From: Clostridia bacterium
GTDB lineage: Bacteria; Bacillota; Clostridia; Christensenellales; CAG-314
Assembly: GCA_017407305.1 (NCBI GenBank)
Contig: JAFQWS010000115.1
Coordinates: 1 to 13,716 of the forward strand
Direction: 5' to 3'
DNA: 13,716 nucleotides
The notes under the pieces are model-generated. The model did no database searches. It had not been told where the DNA came from and saw only the letters and a program-made list of their open reading frames with translations. The position numbers and the translations under genes are program-made. This document shows positions 5,843 to 13,198 of the stretch, piece after piece (position 1 is the first letter of the stretch; the number at the start of each line of letters is the position of its first letter).

Positions 5843-7474
5843 ATGGCAGAAAATTTTATTGAAGAAATTATCGAGCAAGATTTTGCCGATGGAAAAATAC
5901 AACAAACAATCACAAGATTTCCCCCCGAACCCAACGGTTACTTGCACATTGGACACGCAAAAAGTTTGTGCTTGAACTTTGGCGTCAAGGAAAAATATAA
6001 AGGTCGTTGCAATCTTAGATACGACGACACCAACCCCACAAAAGAAAGTGAAGAATACGTCGATGCAATCGAACAAGACATCAAATGGCTTGGTTTTGAA
6101 TGGGACGAATTGCACTTTGCAAGTGACTACTTTGACCAAATGTATCAATGCGCAGTCACCCTCATCAAAAAAGGCTTGGCATACGTTGACGATATGACGG
6201 CCGAAGAAATCAATGCAACGCGTGGCACTTTCACAACCCCCGGTATTGAAAGCAAAAACAGAAATCGCCCCATTGAAGAAAGTTTGCAACTTTTCCAAGA
6301 AATGAAAGATGGCAAACATCCCGATGGTTCGTTGATTTTGCGTGCCAAAATTGATATGGCAAGTCCCAATCTCAATATGCGTGACCCCGTTGTTTATCGT
6401 GTGCTGAGAGCCAATCACCAACACACAGGCGACAAGTGGTGCATCTATCCTATGTACGACTTTGCGCACCCCATCGAGGACGCAATTGAGCACATAACCC
6501 ACAGTTTGTGCACGTTGGAATTTGAAGACCATCGTCCTTTGTACAATTGGTACGTAGAAAATTGCGACTTTGAAAAACCTTTGCCCAGACAAATTGAGTT
6601 TGCATGGCTCAACATTGAAGGCACCGTTTTGTCCAAGAGATTTTTGAAACGTTTGGTAGAAGTTGGCAAGGTTATGGGTTGGGACGATCCCAGAATGCCC
6701 ACCTTGTCTGGTATGCGTAGACGTGGTATTCCCGCAGATGCAATCAAAGACTTTTGTCATCGCGTAGGCATTGCAAAAGCCAACAGCACGGTGGAAGCCG
6801 AATATTTGGACAGTTGTGTCAGGGACAATCTCAACATGACGGCAAATCGTGTCATGGCAGTTTTTGACCCTTTAAAAGTCGTTTTGACCAACTTTGACAA
6901 AGTAGAAGAATTGGACGTGGAAGACAACCCCAACCAAGAAGTTGTCACAACAAGAAAGGTAACAATTTCCAAGGAAATTTACATTGACAGAAGTGACTTT
7001 GCTCTTGTACCCCCGCCCAAATATCATCGTTTGAAGGTGGATGGTTACGTCCGTTTGAAAGGTGCATATATTATTCATTGTGACCAAGCAATCACCGACG
7101 AAAGTGGAAAGGTTGTTCAACTCAATTGTTCCGTTGTGGAAAACAGCAAAAGTGGTTCCGACACGTCAGGTGTAAAAGTAAAAGGCGTTGTCCAATGGGT
7201 AGATGCCAACAACTACGTCAAAATTGTGGTAAGAGAATTGTCCAACATACTCAACGAAGACGATGGTTCCGACGACCTTTTGGCAAGATTTAATCCCGAT
7301 TCCTTGAAGGAAATTGAAGTTTACGCCGAAAAATCTTTGGAAAATGCCAAAGTTGGCGACAAATTCCAATTTATGCGTATGGGTTATTATTGCAAGGACA
7401 GAGACCAAGTTGACGGTTTGTCGGTGTTCAACAGTGTCGTTGGACTTAAAGCAAGTTTCAAACCTCAAAAATAA
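5843..7474 (+). CDS. glnS: glutaminyl-tRNA synthetase
   Basis: This 543-residue class I synthetase attaches glutamine to tRNA-Gln in the cytosol. The HIGH signature is HIGH at residues 35-38 within PPEPNGYLHIGHAKS. The KMSKS-type loop is VLSKR at 262-266, as usual for GlnRS. Residues CNLRYDDTNPTKE and LRAKIDM also match the family, and the C-terminal 190 residues correspond to the beta-barrel anticodon-binding domains. The length agrees with bacterial GlnRS (about 550). GlnRS rather than GluRS is supported by the length, the beta-barrel C-terminus and the PPEPNGYLHIGHAK form. Its ribosome binding site (GAGGA at 5831-5835) lies inside the end of dnaB, and the two genes are 3 nt apart, so they are cotranscribed. 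Many Firmicutes lack GlnRS and use the Glu-tRNA-Gln amidotransferase route instead. Confidence 0.96.
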   Translation: MAENFIEEIIEQDFADGKIQQTITRFPPEPNGYLHIGHAKSLCLNFGVKEKYKGRCNLRYDDTNPTKESEEYVDAIEQDIKWLGFEWDELHFASDYFDQMYQCAVTLIKKGLAYVDDMTAEEINATRGTFTTPGIESKNRNRPIEESLQLFQEMKDGKHPDGSLILRAKIDMASPNLNMRDPVVYRVLRANHQHTGDKWCIYPMYDFAHPIEDAIEHITHSLCTLEFEDHRPLYNWYVENCDFEKPLPRQIEFAWLNIEGTVLSKRFLKRLVEVGKVMGWDDPRMPTLSGMRRRGIPADAIKDFCHRVGIAKANSTVEAEYLDSCVRDNLNMTANRVMAVFDPLKVVLTNFDKVEELDVEDNPNQEVVTTRKVTISKEIYIDRSDFALVPPPKYHRLKVDGYVRLKGAYIIHCDQAITDESGKVVQLNCSVVENSKSGSDTSGVKVKGVVQWVDANNYVKIVVRELSNILNEDDGSDDLLARFNPDSLKEIEVYAEKSLENAKVGDKFQFMRMGYYCKDRDQVDGLSVFNSVVGLKASFKPQK

Positions 7475-7499
7475 TCGTGTAAAAGAAAAAATATTGGTA

Positions 7500-7527
7500 T
7501 TGACAACCAAGATTATTTAGATATAAT
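7500..7527 (+). promoter_or_regulatory. SigA-type promoter for the zinc-ribbon gene pair
   Basis: A consensus TTGACA (7500-7505), a 16-nt spacer and a consensus TATAAT (7522-7527) lie in the 88-bp gap behind glnS. An AAGGTG ribosome binding site (7553-7558) follows, 4 nt before the ATG at 7563. No terminator was seen between glnS and this promoter. Confidence 0.82.
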
Positions 7528-7562
7528 AGTAATTAGAAAAACTTTTTCAAATAAGGTGAAAG

Positions 7563-8450
7563 ATGAGAGTATGTAAAAATTGTGGCGAAGTCAACGACAG
7601 CCAAACCCAATTTTGCATAAATTGTGGACACAGCGAGTTCCTTGAAAGAAACGATGCAGTTTGTCCCAATTGTAAAGAGGGTGTTTCTTTGGAAGCAATC
7701 TTTTGTCCCAATTGCGGTCACAAGTTGCTCAACGTTGAAACCATCAAAGACACAAATGAAGTGGTGCCTGTCAATCAAGACGATTGGAAGAAAAGTGCCG
7801 TGTCGGTAAAAGATGCGTTGAGCCAATTTTATGATAACAATCAACAAATGGTTTTGGACACAAGAGAAACTTTCAACTGCCCCAACTGTTTCAAAGAAAT
7901 TCCCGTTGCCACGGCTTATTGCCCTTCGTGTGGTACGCCCGTTTCGTCAGTTGTGGAACACAAAGTGGTAAAAAGAAAGGTTTGTATTCATTGTGGTACG
8001 CCCAATCCTTTGACCGTCCCCTATTGTTCCTACTGTTTTGCATCTTTGGCAGATTGCCAAACGCAAGATTTCCAATTGACCTTTGAAGAACATTTCTTTG
8101 ACGATGGTGTGGTGCGCCGTGCGGTATATCAATCGGAAGAAAGTAAAAAACTCGTTGTATGTGCCAACTGTGGCACGTTAAACGATACCCAACAAGATTT
8201 TTGCATCAAATGTGGTTTGAAACTTGTTGTAGAAGATCAAAAACACTATTGTCCTGTTTGTGGTGCAGACAATCCCTACGACGCATCTTTTTGTTCCACT
8301 TGCAACTACTCGTTTGAAGGCGTTGCCCCCAGCAGAGTAGAAGGAAGATGGAAATGCGATTGTGGAGCAATCAACTCCAAAGACGCAAAATATTGTGAAC
8401 GTTGTGGCAACAAAGCCCCCCAAACAAACAAAAAGAGAGGTAAAAAATGA
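7563..8450 (+). CDS. soluble protein of seven tandem zinc ribbons, function unknown
   Basis: The 295-residue protein is almost entirely a string of double-zinc-ribbon-type modules. Paired CxxC knuckles appear as CKNCG/CINCG, CPNC/CPNCG, CPNC/CPSCG, CIHCG/CSYC, CANCG/CIKCG and CPVCG/CSTC, and the last module uses CxC (KCDCG/CERCG). Each module would bind one Zn2+. Longer linkers separate modules 2-3 (about residues 60-105) and 4-5 (about 160-195). There is no signal peptide, membrane helix or enzymatic domain, so it is probably a cytosolic binding or scaffold protein; ligand and partner are unknown. The C-terminus is basic (KKRGKK), which could touch nucleic acid. The stop overlaps the start of the next zinc-ribbon gene by 4 nt (ATGA), so the two products are probably made in proportion and may interact. 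Confidence 0.75.
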   Translation: MRVCKNCGEVNDSQTQFCINCGHSEFLERNDAVCPNCKEGVSLEAIFCPNCGHKLLNVETIKDTNEVVPVNQDDWKKSAVSVKDALSQFYDNNQQMVLDTRETFNCPNCFKEIPVATAYCPSCGTPVSSVVEHKVVKRKVCIHCGTPNPLTVPYCSYCFASLADCQTQDFQLTFEEHFFDDGVVRRAVYQSEESKKLVVCANCGTLNDTQQDFCIKCGLKLVVEDQKHYCPVCGADNPYDASFCSTCNYSFEGVAPSRVEGRWKCDCGAINSKDAKYCERCGNKAPQTNKKRGKK

Positions 8451-9364
8451 GAAGCTCAAACAACTTTAACGTTTGCCCCCGTTGTGGAACAGCAAACTCC
8501 TTGTCAGCAAAGTATTGTTATCAATGTGGTGGACAACTCAAAACACCCAGCGAACCCGTTGTCTGCACAAAATGTCACACCGTCAACGTAGGTGGAGCAA
8601 ACTTCTGTCGTATTTGTGGCAACGATTTGAAAGTTGCTTCAATTCAACACAAAGAATGCCCTCGTTGCCATCGCATCATTTCTGCAGAATCCAACGTTTG
8701 TGCTTGTGGTTACGTCTTTGCAAACGTCAGCCAAGCTCCTTTGCAAGAAAAGAAAAAAGGTTGGTCCTTGTTTGGCAACAAAGAAAAACAAGAAAAAGAA
8801 CAACCTATTCAAAACGGTCTCATTGAAACACAAGAAAAAGAAAAGAAAAAAGGTTCCGGACGTTTTGCAAGTTTCATTTTGCTTCTCGTAGGTCTTGTTG
8901 CAACGGTTTTCTGCTTTGCAATTTCCAGCGTGGAATTTTTAAAACAATTTGTCTTTGAAATTGCCTACGTCAACGGCAATTGGCGCAACTTGTACCATAC
9001 GGTTGGTGCAGTGGTAAAAGATATTATGGCAAACGGCGTTGCATCCATTGCAATTTCCAATTGGTTTGTCTTTGCATTTGCAGTGCTTACGGGTCTTTCA
9101 CTCGTCTTTATTATACTTGGTTCTCTCATTGGTTTGATCAAAGGAAGCAAGCCCAAATTCAAAGGTCTTCACCTTCTTTTCACCATTTTGACGGCAGTTT
9201 TGGCAGGCGTTGGCTACTTTATGCCCAGCCTCCCTTCCGTTGTACAAGGTTTCATCTTTGGTGGAGTCGAACCTCAAGCATTGTTTAGAGTGAGCGCATT
9301 TGTCGTTCCTGCAGTTTGCTTGATTGCAACCATCTTCAGTTGGACAAAAAAAGAAAAAAAATAA
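8447..9364 (+). CDS. membrane protein with three N-terminal zinc ribbons, function unknown
   Basis: The 305-residue protein begins with three zinc-ribbon modules (CPRCG/CYQCGG, CTKCH/CRICG, CPRCH/CACG, about residues 10-90). A Lys/Glu-rich charged linker (about 98-138) follows, then four predicted membrane helices at about 140-163, 206-231, 240-259 and 283-299. The last residues are Lys-rich (KKEKK). With four helices both ends would face the same side, most likely the cytoplasm given the basic tails. It overlaps the preceding seven-ribbon gene by 4 nt and has its own GAGAGG ribosome binding site (8435-8440). Zinc ribbons fused to membrane helices are common and mostly uncharacterised in Firmicutes, so no activity is proposed. 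A membrane-anchored docking partner for the soluble ribbon protein is a plausible inference. Confidence 0.75.
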   Translation: MRSSNNFNVCPRCGTANSLSAKYCYQCGGQLKTPSEPVVCTKCHTVNVGGANFCRICGNDLKVASIQHKECPRCHRIISAESNVCACGYVFANVSQAPLQEKKKGWSLFGNKEKQEKEQPIQNGLIETQEKEKKKGSGRFASFILLLVGLVATVFCFAISSVEFLKQFVFEIAYVNGNWRNLYHTVGAVVKDIMANGVASIAISNWFVFAFAVLTGLSLVFIILGSLIGLIKGSKPKFKGLHLLFTILTAVLAGVGYFMPSLPSVVQGFIFGGVEPQALFRVSAFVVPAVCLIATIFSWTKKEKK

Positions 9365-9384
9365 TCTAAACTAAAATTACATAA

Positions 9385-9415
9385 AAAAGACCGAGAAAGT
9401 CTTTCTCGGTCTTTT
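9385..9415. terminator. hairpin terminator between the zinc-ribbon genes and alaS
   Basis: A perfect stem of up to 14 bp (9385-9398 with 9402-9415) has A residues on one side and TTTT on the other, so it could act in both directions. It ends only 21 nt before the alaS ATG, leaving no room for a promoter behind it. Confidence 0.75.
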
Positions 9416-9436
9416 AAAAAGCAAAAAGGTAAAACT

Positions 9437-11215
9437 ATGTATACTTCTAAAGAATTAAGAAAAAAATATTTGCAATTTTTTGAACAAAATGGTCACGCAG
9501 TAATTGCATCTGCCAGCCTTATTCCCGAAAACGATCCTTCCGTTTTGTTTACAACGGCAGGTATGCACCCCCTTATTCCCTATTTGATGGGACAACCTCA
9601 CCCCAAGGGAACAAAACTTTGCGACGTTCAAAAGTGCGTTCGTACAGGCGACATTGAAGAAGTTGGCGATTCCAGCCACCTTACTTTCTTTGAAATGTTG
9701 GGAAACTGGTCTTTGGGTGACTACTTCAAAGAACAATCCATCACTTGGAGTTGGCAATTTTTGACGGACAAACAATGGCTTGGTCTTGATCCCAACCGAA
9801 TTGCAGTTTCCGTTTTCCAAGGCGACGAAGACTGCCAAAGAGACGAAGAAAGCGCATCCGTTTGGCAAAAATGTGGTGTACCCAAAGAAAGAATTTTCTA
9901 TCTTCCCAAAAAGAACAACTGGTGGATTGCAGGTACGACAGGCCCTTGTGGCCCCGACACGGAAATTTTCTGGGACACAGGCAAACCTTGTTGTGGCCCC
10001 GATTGTTCCCCTGCATGTGATTGTGGCAAATATTTGGAAATTTGGAACAACGTCTTTATGCAATTCAACAAATTGCCCGACGGAAGTTATCAACCTCTTT
10101 CCCAAAAGAACGTAGATACGGGTATGGGTTTGGAAAGAGTGGTTGCAACCCTCAACGGATGCCAATCGGTCTATGAAATCGATTTGTTCCAAGATGCCAT
10201 CAAAACAATTGAAGACCTTTCTCAAAAACAATATGGTCAAGAGGAAAAGACCACCAAAGCAATGCGCATCATTGCCGACCACACACGCACGGCAACCTTT
10301 ATGTTGGGCGATGAAATTGGGGTGGTTCCCAGCAACGTGGACAAGGGTTACGTCTTGCGCCGATTGATTAGACGTGCAGTTCGTTTTGCCCGTCAAATTG
10401 GCATTGAACCCATCAAATTGGTTGAACTTTGCCAAAACTACATCCAACTTTACAAAGACGTCTATCCCGAATTGCAACAAAATCACGACAAAGTCATTGA
10501 CGAATTTACCAAGGAAGTGGAACGTTTTACAAAGACGTTGGAATTGGGCGAAAAGGAATTTTTCAAAGTTATTTCCCACCTTCCCACCAAAAAAGTTCCC
10601 GGTGGCACGGCATTTAAACTTTACGACACATTTGGTTTCCCCATTGAAATCACCCAAGAACTTGCCACAGAAAACGGCTATGAAGTGGACTTGGAAGGTT
10701 TCAAACAAAAATTTGCACAACACCAAGCAGTTTCTCACGCAAGCAACGAACACTTCAAAGGTGGTCTTGCAGACAACAGCCAAGCAACCACCGAGTTGCA
10801 CACGGCAACCCACTTGTTGCAAGCAGCATTGCGCAAAGTTTTGGGCGACGAAGTCAAGCAAAAGGGAAGCAACATCACAACCGAACGTTTGCGTTTTGAC
10901 TTTTCTTTCCATCGTCCCGTCACACCTGACGAATTGAAAGAAGTACAAGCCCTTGTCCAAGATGCAATTGACAGAGATTTGACAGTTGATTGCCAAACAA
11001 TGACGGTTGCCGAGGCAAAAGAACAAGGCGCAATCGGTTTGTTTGAAAGCAAATATGGCGAACAAGTCAAAGTTTACACAATTGGCGATTTCTCCAAAGA
11101 AATTTGTGGTGGTCCTCACGCCGAACACACAGGTACAATGGGTAAGTTTATTATTCAAAAGGAACAAAGTTCCTCTGCAGGTGTACGCCGTATCAAAGCA
11201 GTTTTGCAAAAATAA
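9437..11215 (+). CDS. alaS: alanyl-tRNA synthetase, short form lacking C-Ala
   Basis: This class II enzyme charges tRNA-Ala in the cytosol and hydrolyses mischarged Ser- and Gly-tRNA-Ala. At 592 residues it is about 280 shorter than typical bacterial AlaRS (about 875). The catalytic core is complete: FTTAGMHPLIPYLMG, GTTGPCGPDTEIFWD and motif 3 GMGLER (229-234). An insert has five Cys (C185, C186, C190, C194, C196), a likely metal site. The editing domain is present, with H455 and H459 in HTATHLL and C557 and H561 in CGGPH. The protein stops right after GVRRIKAVLQK, so the coiled-coil and DHHA1-type C-Ala domain are missing. A clean stop and a terminator follow, with no C-Ala-like frame nearby, so this looks like a natural short form rather than a broken gene. 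An AAAAGG ribosome binding site (9424-9429) precedes the ATG by 7 nt. Confidence 0.94.
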   Translation: MYTSKELRKKYLQFFEQNGHAVIASASLIPENDPSVLFTTAGMHPLIPYLMGQPHPKGTKLCDVQKCVRTGDIEEVGDSSHLTFFEMLGNWSLGDYFKEQSITWSWQFLTDKQWLGLDPNRIAVSVFQGDEDCQRDEESASVWQKCGVPKERIFYLPKKNNWWIAGTTGPCGPDTEIFWDTGKPCCGPDCSPACDCGKYLEIWNNVFMQFNKLPDGSYQPLSQKNVDTGMGLERVVATLNGCQSVYEIDLFQDAIKTIEDLSQKQYGQEEKTTKAMRIIADHTRTATFMLGDEIGVVPSNVDKGYVLRRLIRRAVRFARQIGIEPIKLVELCQNYIQLYKDVYPELQQNHDKVIDEFTKEVERFTKTLELGEKEFFKVISHLPTKKVPGGTAFKLYDTFGFPIEITQELATENGYEVDLEGFKQKFAQHQAVSHASNEHFKGGLADNSQATTELHTATHLLQAALRKVLGDEVKQKGSNITTERLRFDFSFHRPVTPDELKEVQALVQDAIDRDLTVDCQTMTVAEAKEQGAIGLFESKYGEQVKVYTIGDFSKEICGGPHAEHTGTMGKFIIQKEQSSSAGVRRIKAVLQK

Positions 11216-11226
11216 CAAAGTAAATT

Positions 11227-11259
11227 AAAAAAGACTAACGAAATTCGTTAGTCTTTTTT
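11227..11259. terminator. bidirectional terminator between alaS and typA
   Basis: A 10-bp perfect core stem (11231-11240 with 11246-11255) is flanked by four A residues on the left and T residues on the right. It therefore gives a U-tailed hairpin on both strands and serves the convergent alaS (plus) and typA (minus) genes. Confidence 0.9.
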
Positions 11260-11264
11260 AATTG

Positions 11265-13091
11265 TTATTGAGTTGCTTTTTTATTTTTTGCCTCCCATTT
11301 TGCACGTTGTTCTTTGTCCAAAATGCGTTTTCTCAAACGAATTGATTCAGGTGTAATTTCCACCAATTCGTCATCAGCGATAAATTCCATACATTGTTCC
11401 AAAGAAAGTGTTCGAGGGGTTATCAATTTCAAAGCATCGTCACTGCCCGATGCACGGTTGTTGGTAAGGTGTTTGGTCTTGCAAACGTTTACCGTCATGT
11501 CGTCTTCACGGCTGTTTTCGCCAACGATCATACCGGCATAGACCTTCAAACCAGGGCTGACAAAAAGGGTGCTACGTTCTTGTGCGTTGAACAAGCCGTA
11601 AGTGGTGGTGACACCCGTTTCCCAACATACGATTGAACCGCGTGTGCGTTCTTGAATATCTCCTTTGTATGCTTGATATCCGTCAAAGACGTGGTTCATG
11701 ACGCCAAAACCTTTTGTATCCGTCAACATTTCGTTGCGATAACCAATGAGGCATCGGCTGGGAATTTTAAATTCCAATCGTGTGCCACCTTGTTTGTCGG
11801 GAGCCATATTTACCAATTCGCCCTTTCTTGCACCGATTTTGTTCATAATGACGCCCACGTAAGCATCGGGAACTTCAATCACCAAGTCTTCCATTGGTTC
11901 ACAAACAACGCCGTTTATCGTCTTCAAAATGACTTTGGGGCGAGAAATTTGAAATTCATAGCCTTCTCTGCGCATATTTTCAATCAAAATAGAGAGGTGC
12001 AATTCGCCACGGCCATACACTTTGAAGCAGTCGGCAGTTTCCGTTTCTTCCACGCGCATTGCAACGTTTGTTTCCACTTCTTTAAAAAGTCTTGCGCGCA
12101 AATGACGGCTTGTTACAAACTTGCCTTCTTGACCGGCAAAGGGGCTGTTGTTTACCATGAACATAATTGCCAACGTAGGTTCGTCAATATCGACGAAAGG
12201 CAAAGGTTCCACGCAGTCGATGTTGCACACCGTGTCTCCAATGTTGATGTTGTCCATACCGTTGATTGCAACGATATCGCCCATTTGGGCTTGTTGACAC
12301 TCTACACGTTTCAAACCTTCAAAGTGGTAAAGACGTGCAATTTTTTCCGTGTTGAAAGTGCCGTCCTTGTGGCACATAATTACTTGTTGACCTACTTCAA
12401 TTTTGCCACGATTTACCTTGCCAATACCAATTTTTCCAACGTATTCATCATAGTCAACGTTGCACATCAAAAGTTGCAAAGGCTTGTCAATTTCGCCTTC
12501 GGGGGCAGGAATTTCTTGCAAGACAGCGTCCAACAAAGGAGCCATAGAGTTGGAAGGTTTGTTCAAATCTTCCGTTGCCCAACCTTGTTTTGCGCTGGCG
12601 TAAATGGTTTTGAACTCAATTTGTTCTTCGTTTGCGCCCAATTCAATAAAGAGGGACAAAACTTGTTCGGCAATGTCGTCAGGGTCAACTCCGCGGTCCA
12701 CTTTGTTTACAACTACAAGGGCTTTTTTGTTGAGGTTGAGGGCTTTTTTCAAAACGTAACGTGTTTGAGGCATGCAACCTTCAACGGCATCAACCAAAAG
12801 CAAAACGCCGTCCACCATGGACAAAATACGTTCCACTTCGCCACCAAAATCGGCGTGACCGGGGGTATCAATGATGTTTACTTTTACACCTTTGTACATT
12901 ACGGCAGTATTTTTTGCCAAAATTGTGATGCCTCTTTCTCTTTCGATAGAACCGCTGTCCATAACACGGTCGGCAACCACTTCGTTGGATCTAAAAATTC
13001 CGTTTTGTTTCAAAAGTTGGTCAACCAAGGTTGTTTTGCCATGGTCAACGTGAGCAATTATTGCGATATTTCTTATGTTTTCTCTTTTCAT
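11265..13091 (-). CDS. typA: ribosome-associated GTPase TypA/BipA
   Basis: This 608-residue translational GTPase has the length usual for TypA/BipA, which binds the ribosome and helps 50S assembly and growth under stress or cold. The G motifs are intact: G1 AHVDHGKT (13-20), G2 around RGIT (53-56) with the RERGITI context, G3 DTPGH (75-79) and G4 NKVD (129-132). The EF-G-like domains II, III and V follow, and the TypA-specific C-terminal domain includes the ETGVTTTYGLFNAQERSTLF region. The start is supported by a GGAAGTG site at 13103-13097, 5-6 nt before the ATG. It is transcribed alone from its own promoter and converges on alaS. A long open frame on the opposite strand is a by-product of codon bias, not a gene. 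Confidence 0.97.
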   Translation of the reverse strand: MKRENIRNIAIIAHVDHGKTTLVDQLLKQNGIFRSNEVVADRVMDSGSIERERGITILAKNTAVMYKGVKVNIIDTPGHADFGGEVERILSMVDGVLLLVDAVEGCMPQTRYVLKKALNLNKKALVVVNKVDRGVDPDDIAEQVLSLFIELGANEEQIEFKTIYASAKQGWATEDLNKPSNSMAPLLDAVLQEIPAPEGEIDKPLQLLMCNVDYDEYVGKIGIGKVNRGKIEVGQQVIMCHKDGTFNTEKIARLYHFEGLKRVECQQAQMGDIVAINGMDNINIGDTVCNIDCVEPLPFVDIDEPTLAIMFMVNNSPFAGQEGKFVTSRHLRARLFKEVETNVAMRVEETETADCFKVYGRGELHLSILIENMRREGYEFQISRPKVILKTINGVVCEPMEDLVIEVPDAYVGVIMNKIGARKGELVNMAPDKQGGTRLEFKIPSRCLIGYRNEMLTDTKGFGVMNHVFDGYQAYKGDIQERTRGSIVCWETGVTTTYGLFNAQERSTLFVSPGLKVYAGMIVGENSREDDMTVNVCKTKHLTNNRASGSDDALKLITPRTLSLEQCMEFIADDELVEITPESIRLRKRILDKEQRAKWEAKNKKATQ

Positions 13092-13114
13092 AATTTCACT
13101 TCCAATACCTAAAA

Positions 13115-13143
13115 ATTATATAAAATTGTCTTGCGATAGTCAA
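13115..13143 (-). promoter_or_regulatory. SigA-type promoter for typA
   Basis: On the minus strand TTGACT (13143-13138), a 17-nt spacer and a perfect TATAAT (13120-13115) precede the typA ATG by 23 nt. The -35 boxes of this promoter and of the divergent galactokinase promoter are 20 bp apart. Confidence 0.85.
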
Positions 13144-13163
13144 TCAATTAAGGCAAAAACCCC

Positions 13164-13192
13164 TTGCATTGTGAAAAAAAGTGATATATAAT
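13164..13192 (+). promoter_or_regulatory. promoter for the galactokinase gene
   Basis: TTGCAT (13164-13169), a 17-nt spacer and TATAAT (13187-13192) form a good SigA promoter. The -10 ends 6 nt before the ATG at 13199, so transcription would start at or next to the start codon. Confidence 0.75.
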
Positions 13193-13198
13193 CACTTT
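13178..13198. promoter_or_regulatory. palindromic candidate operator over the galactokinase -10 box
   Basis: AAAGTGAT (13178-13185) and ATCACTTT (13191-13198) are perfect 8-bp inverted arms with a 5-bp centre. The element covers the -10 box and ends one base before the ATG. A repressor bound here would block RNA polymerase directly. The regulator is not in the window. Confidence 0.5.

Noticed and set aside
5822..6760. 312-codon minus-strand open frame opposite glnS
   Set aside because: It is a codon-aligned antisense frame with no recognisable domain; glnS on the other strand is unambiguous.
7494..7510. Inverted repeat TTGGT/ACCAA overlapping the zinc-ribbon -35 box
   Set aside because: Arms of only 5 bp with a 7-nt centre and no T-run are expected by chance in AT-rich sequence.
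9455..11218. 587-codon minus-strand open frame opposite alaS
   Set aside because: It is exactly codon-aligned with alaS and open only because alaS avoids TTA, CTA and TCA. It is Cys- and Phe-rich in the way reverse-read GCA and GAA codons produce, and it matches no family.
11652..13112. 486-codon plus-strand open frame opposite typA
   Set aside because: It is codon-aligned antisense of a clear TypA gene with no ribosome binding site, and composition shows it is a codon-bias artefact.
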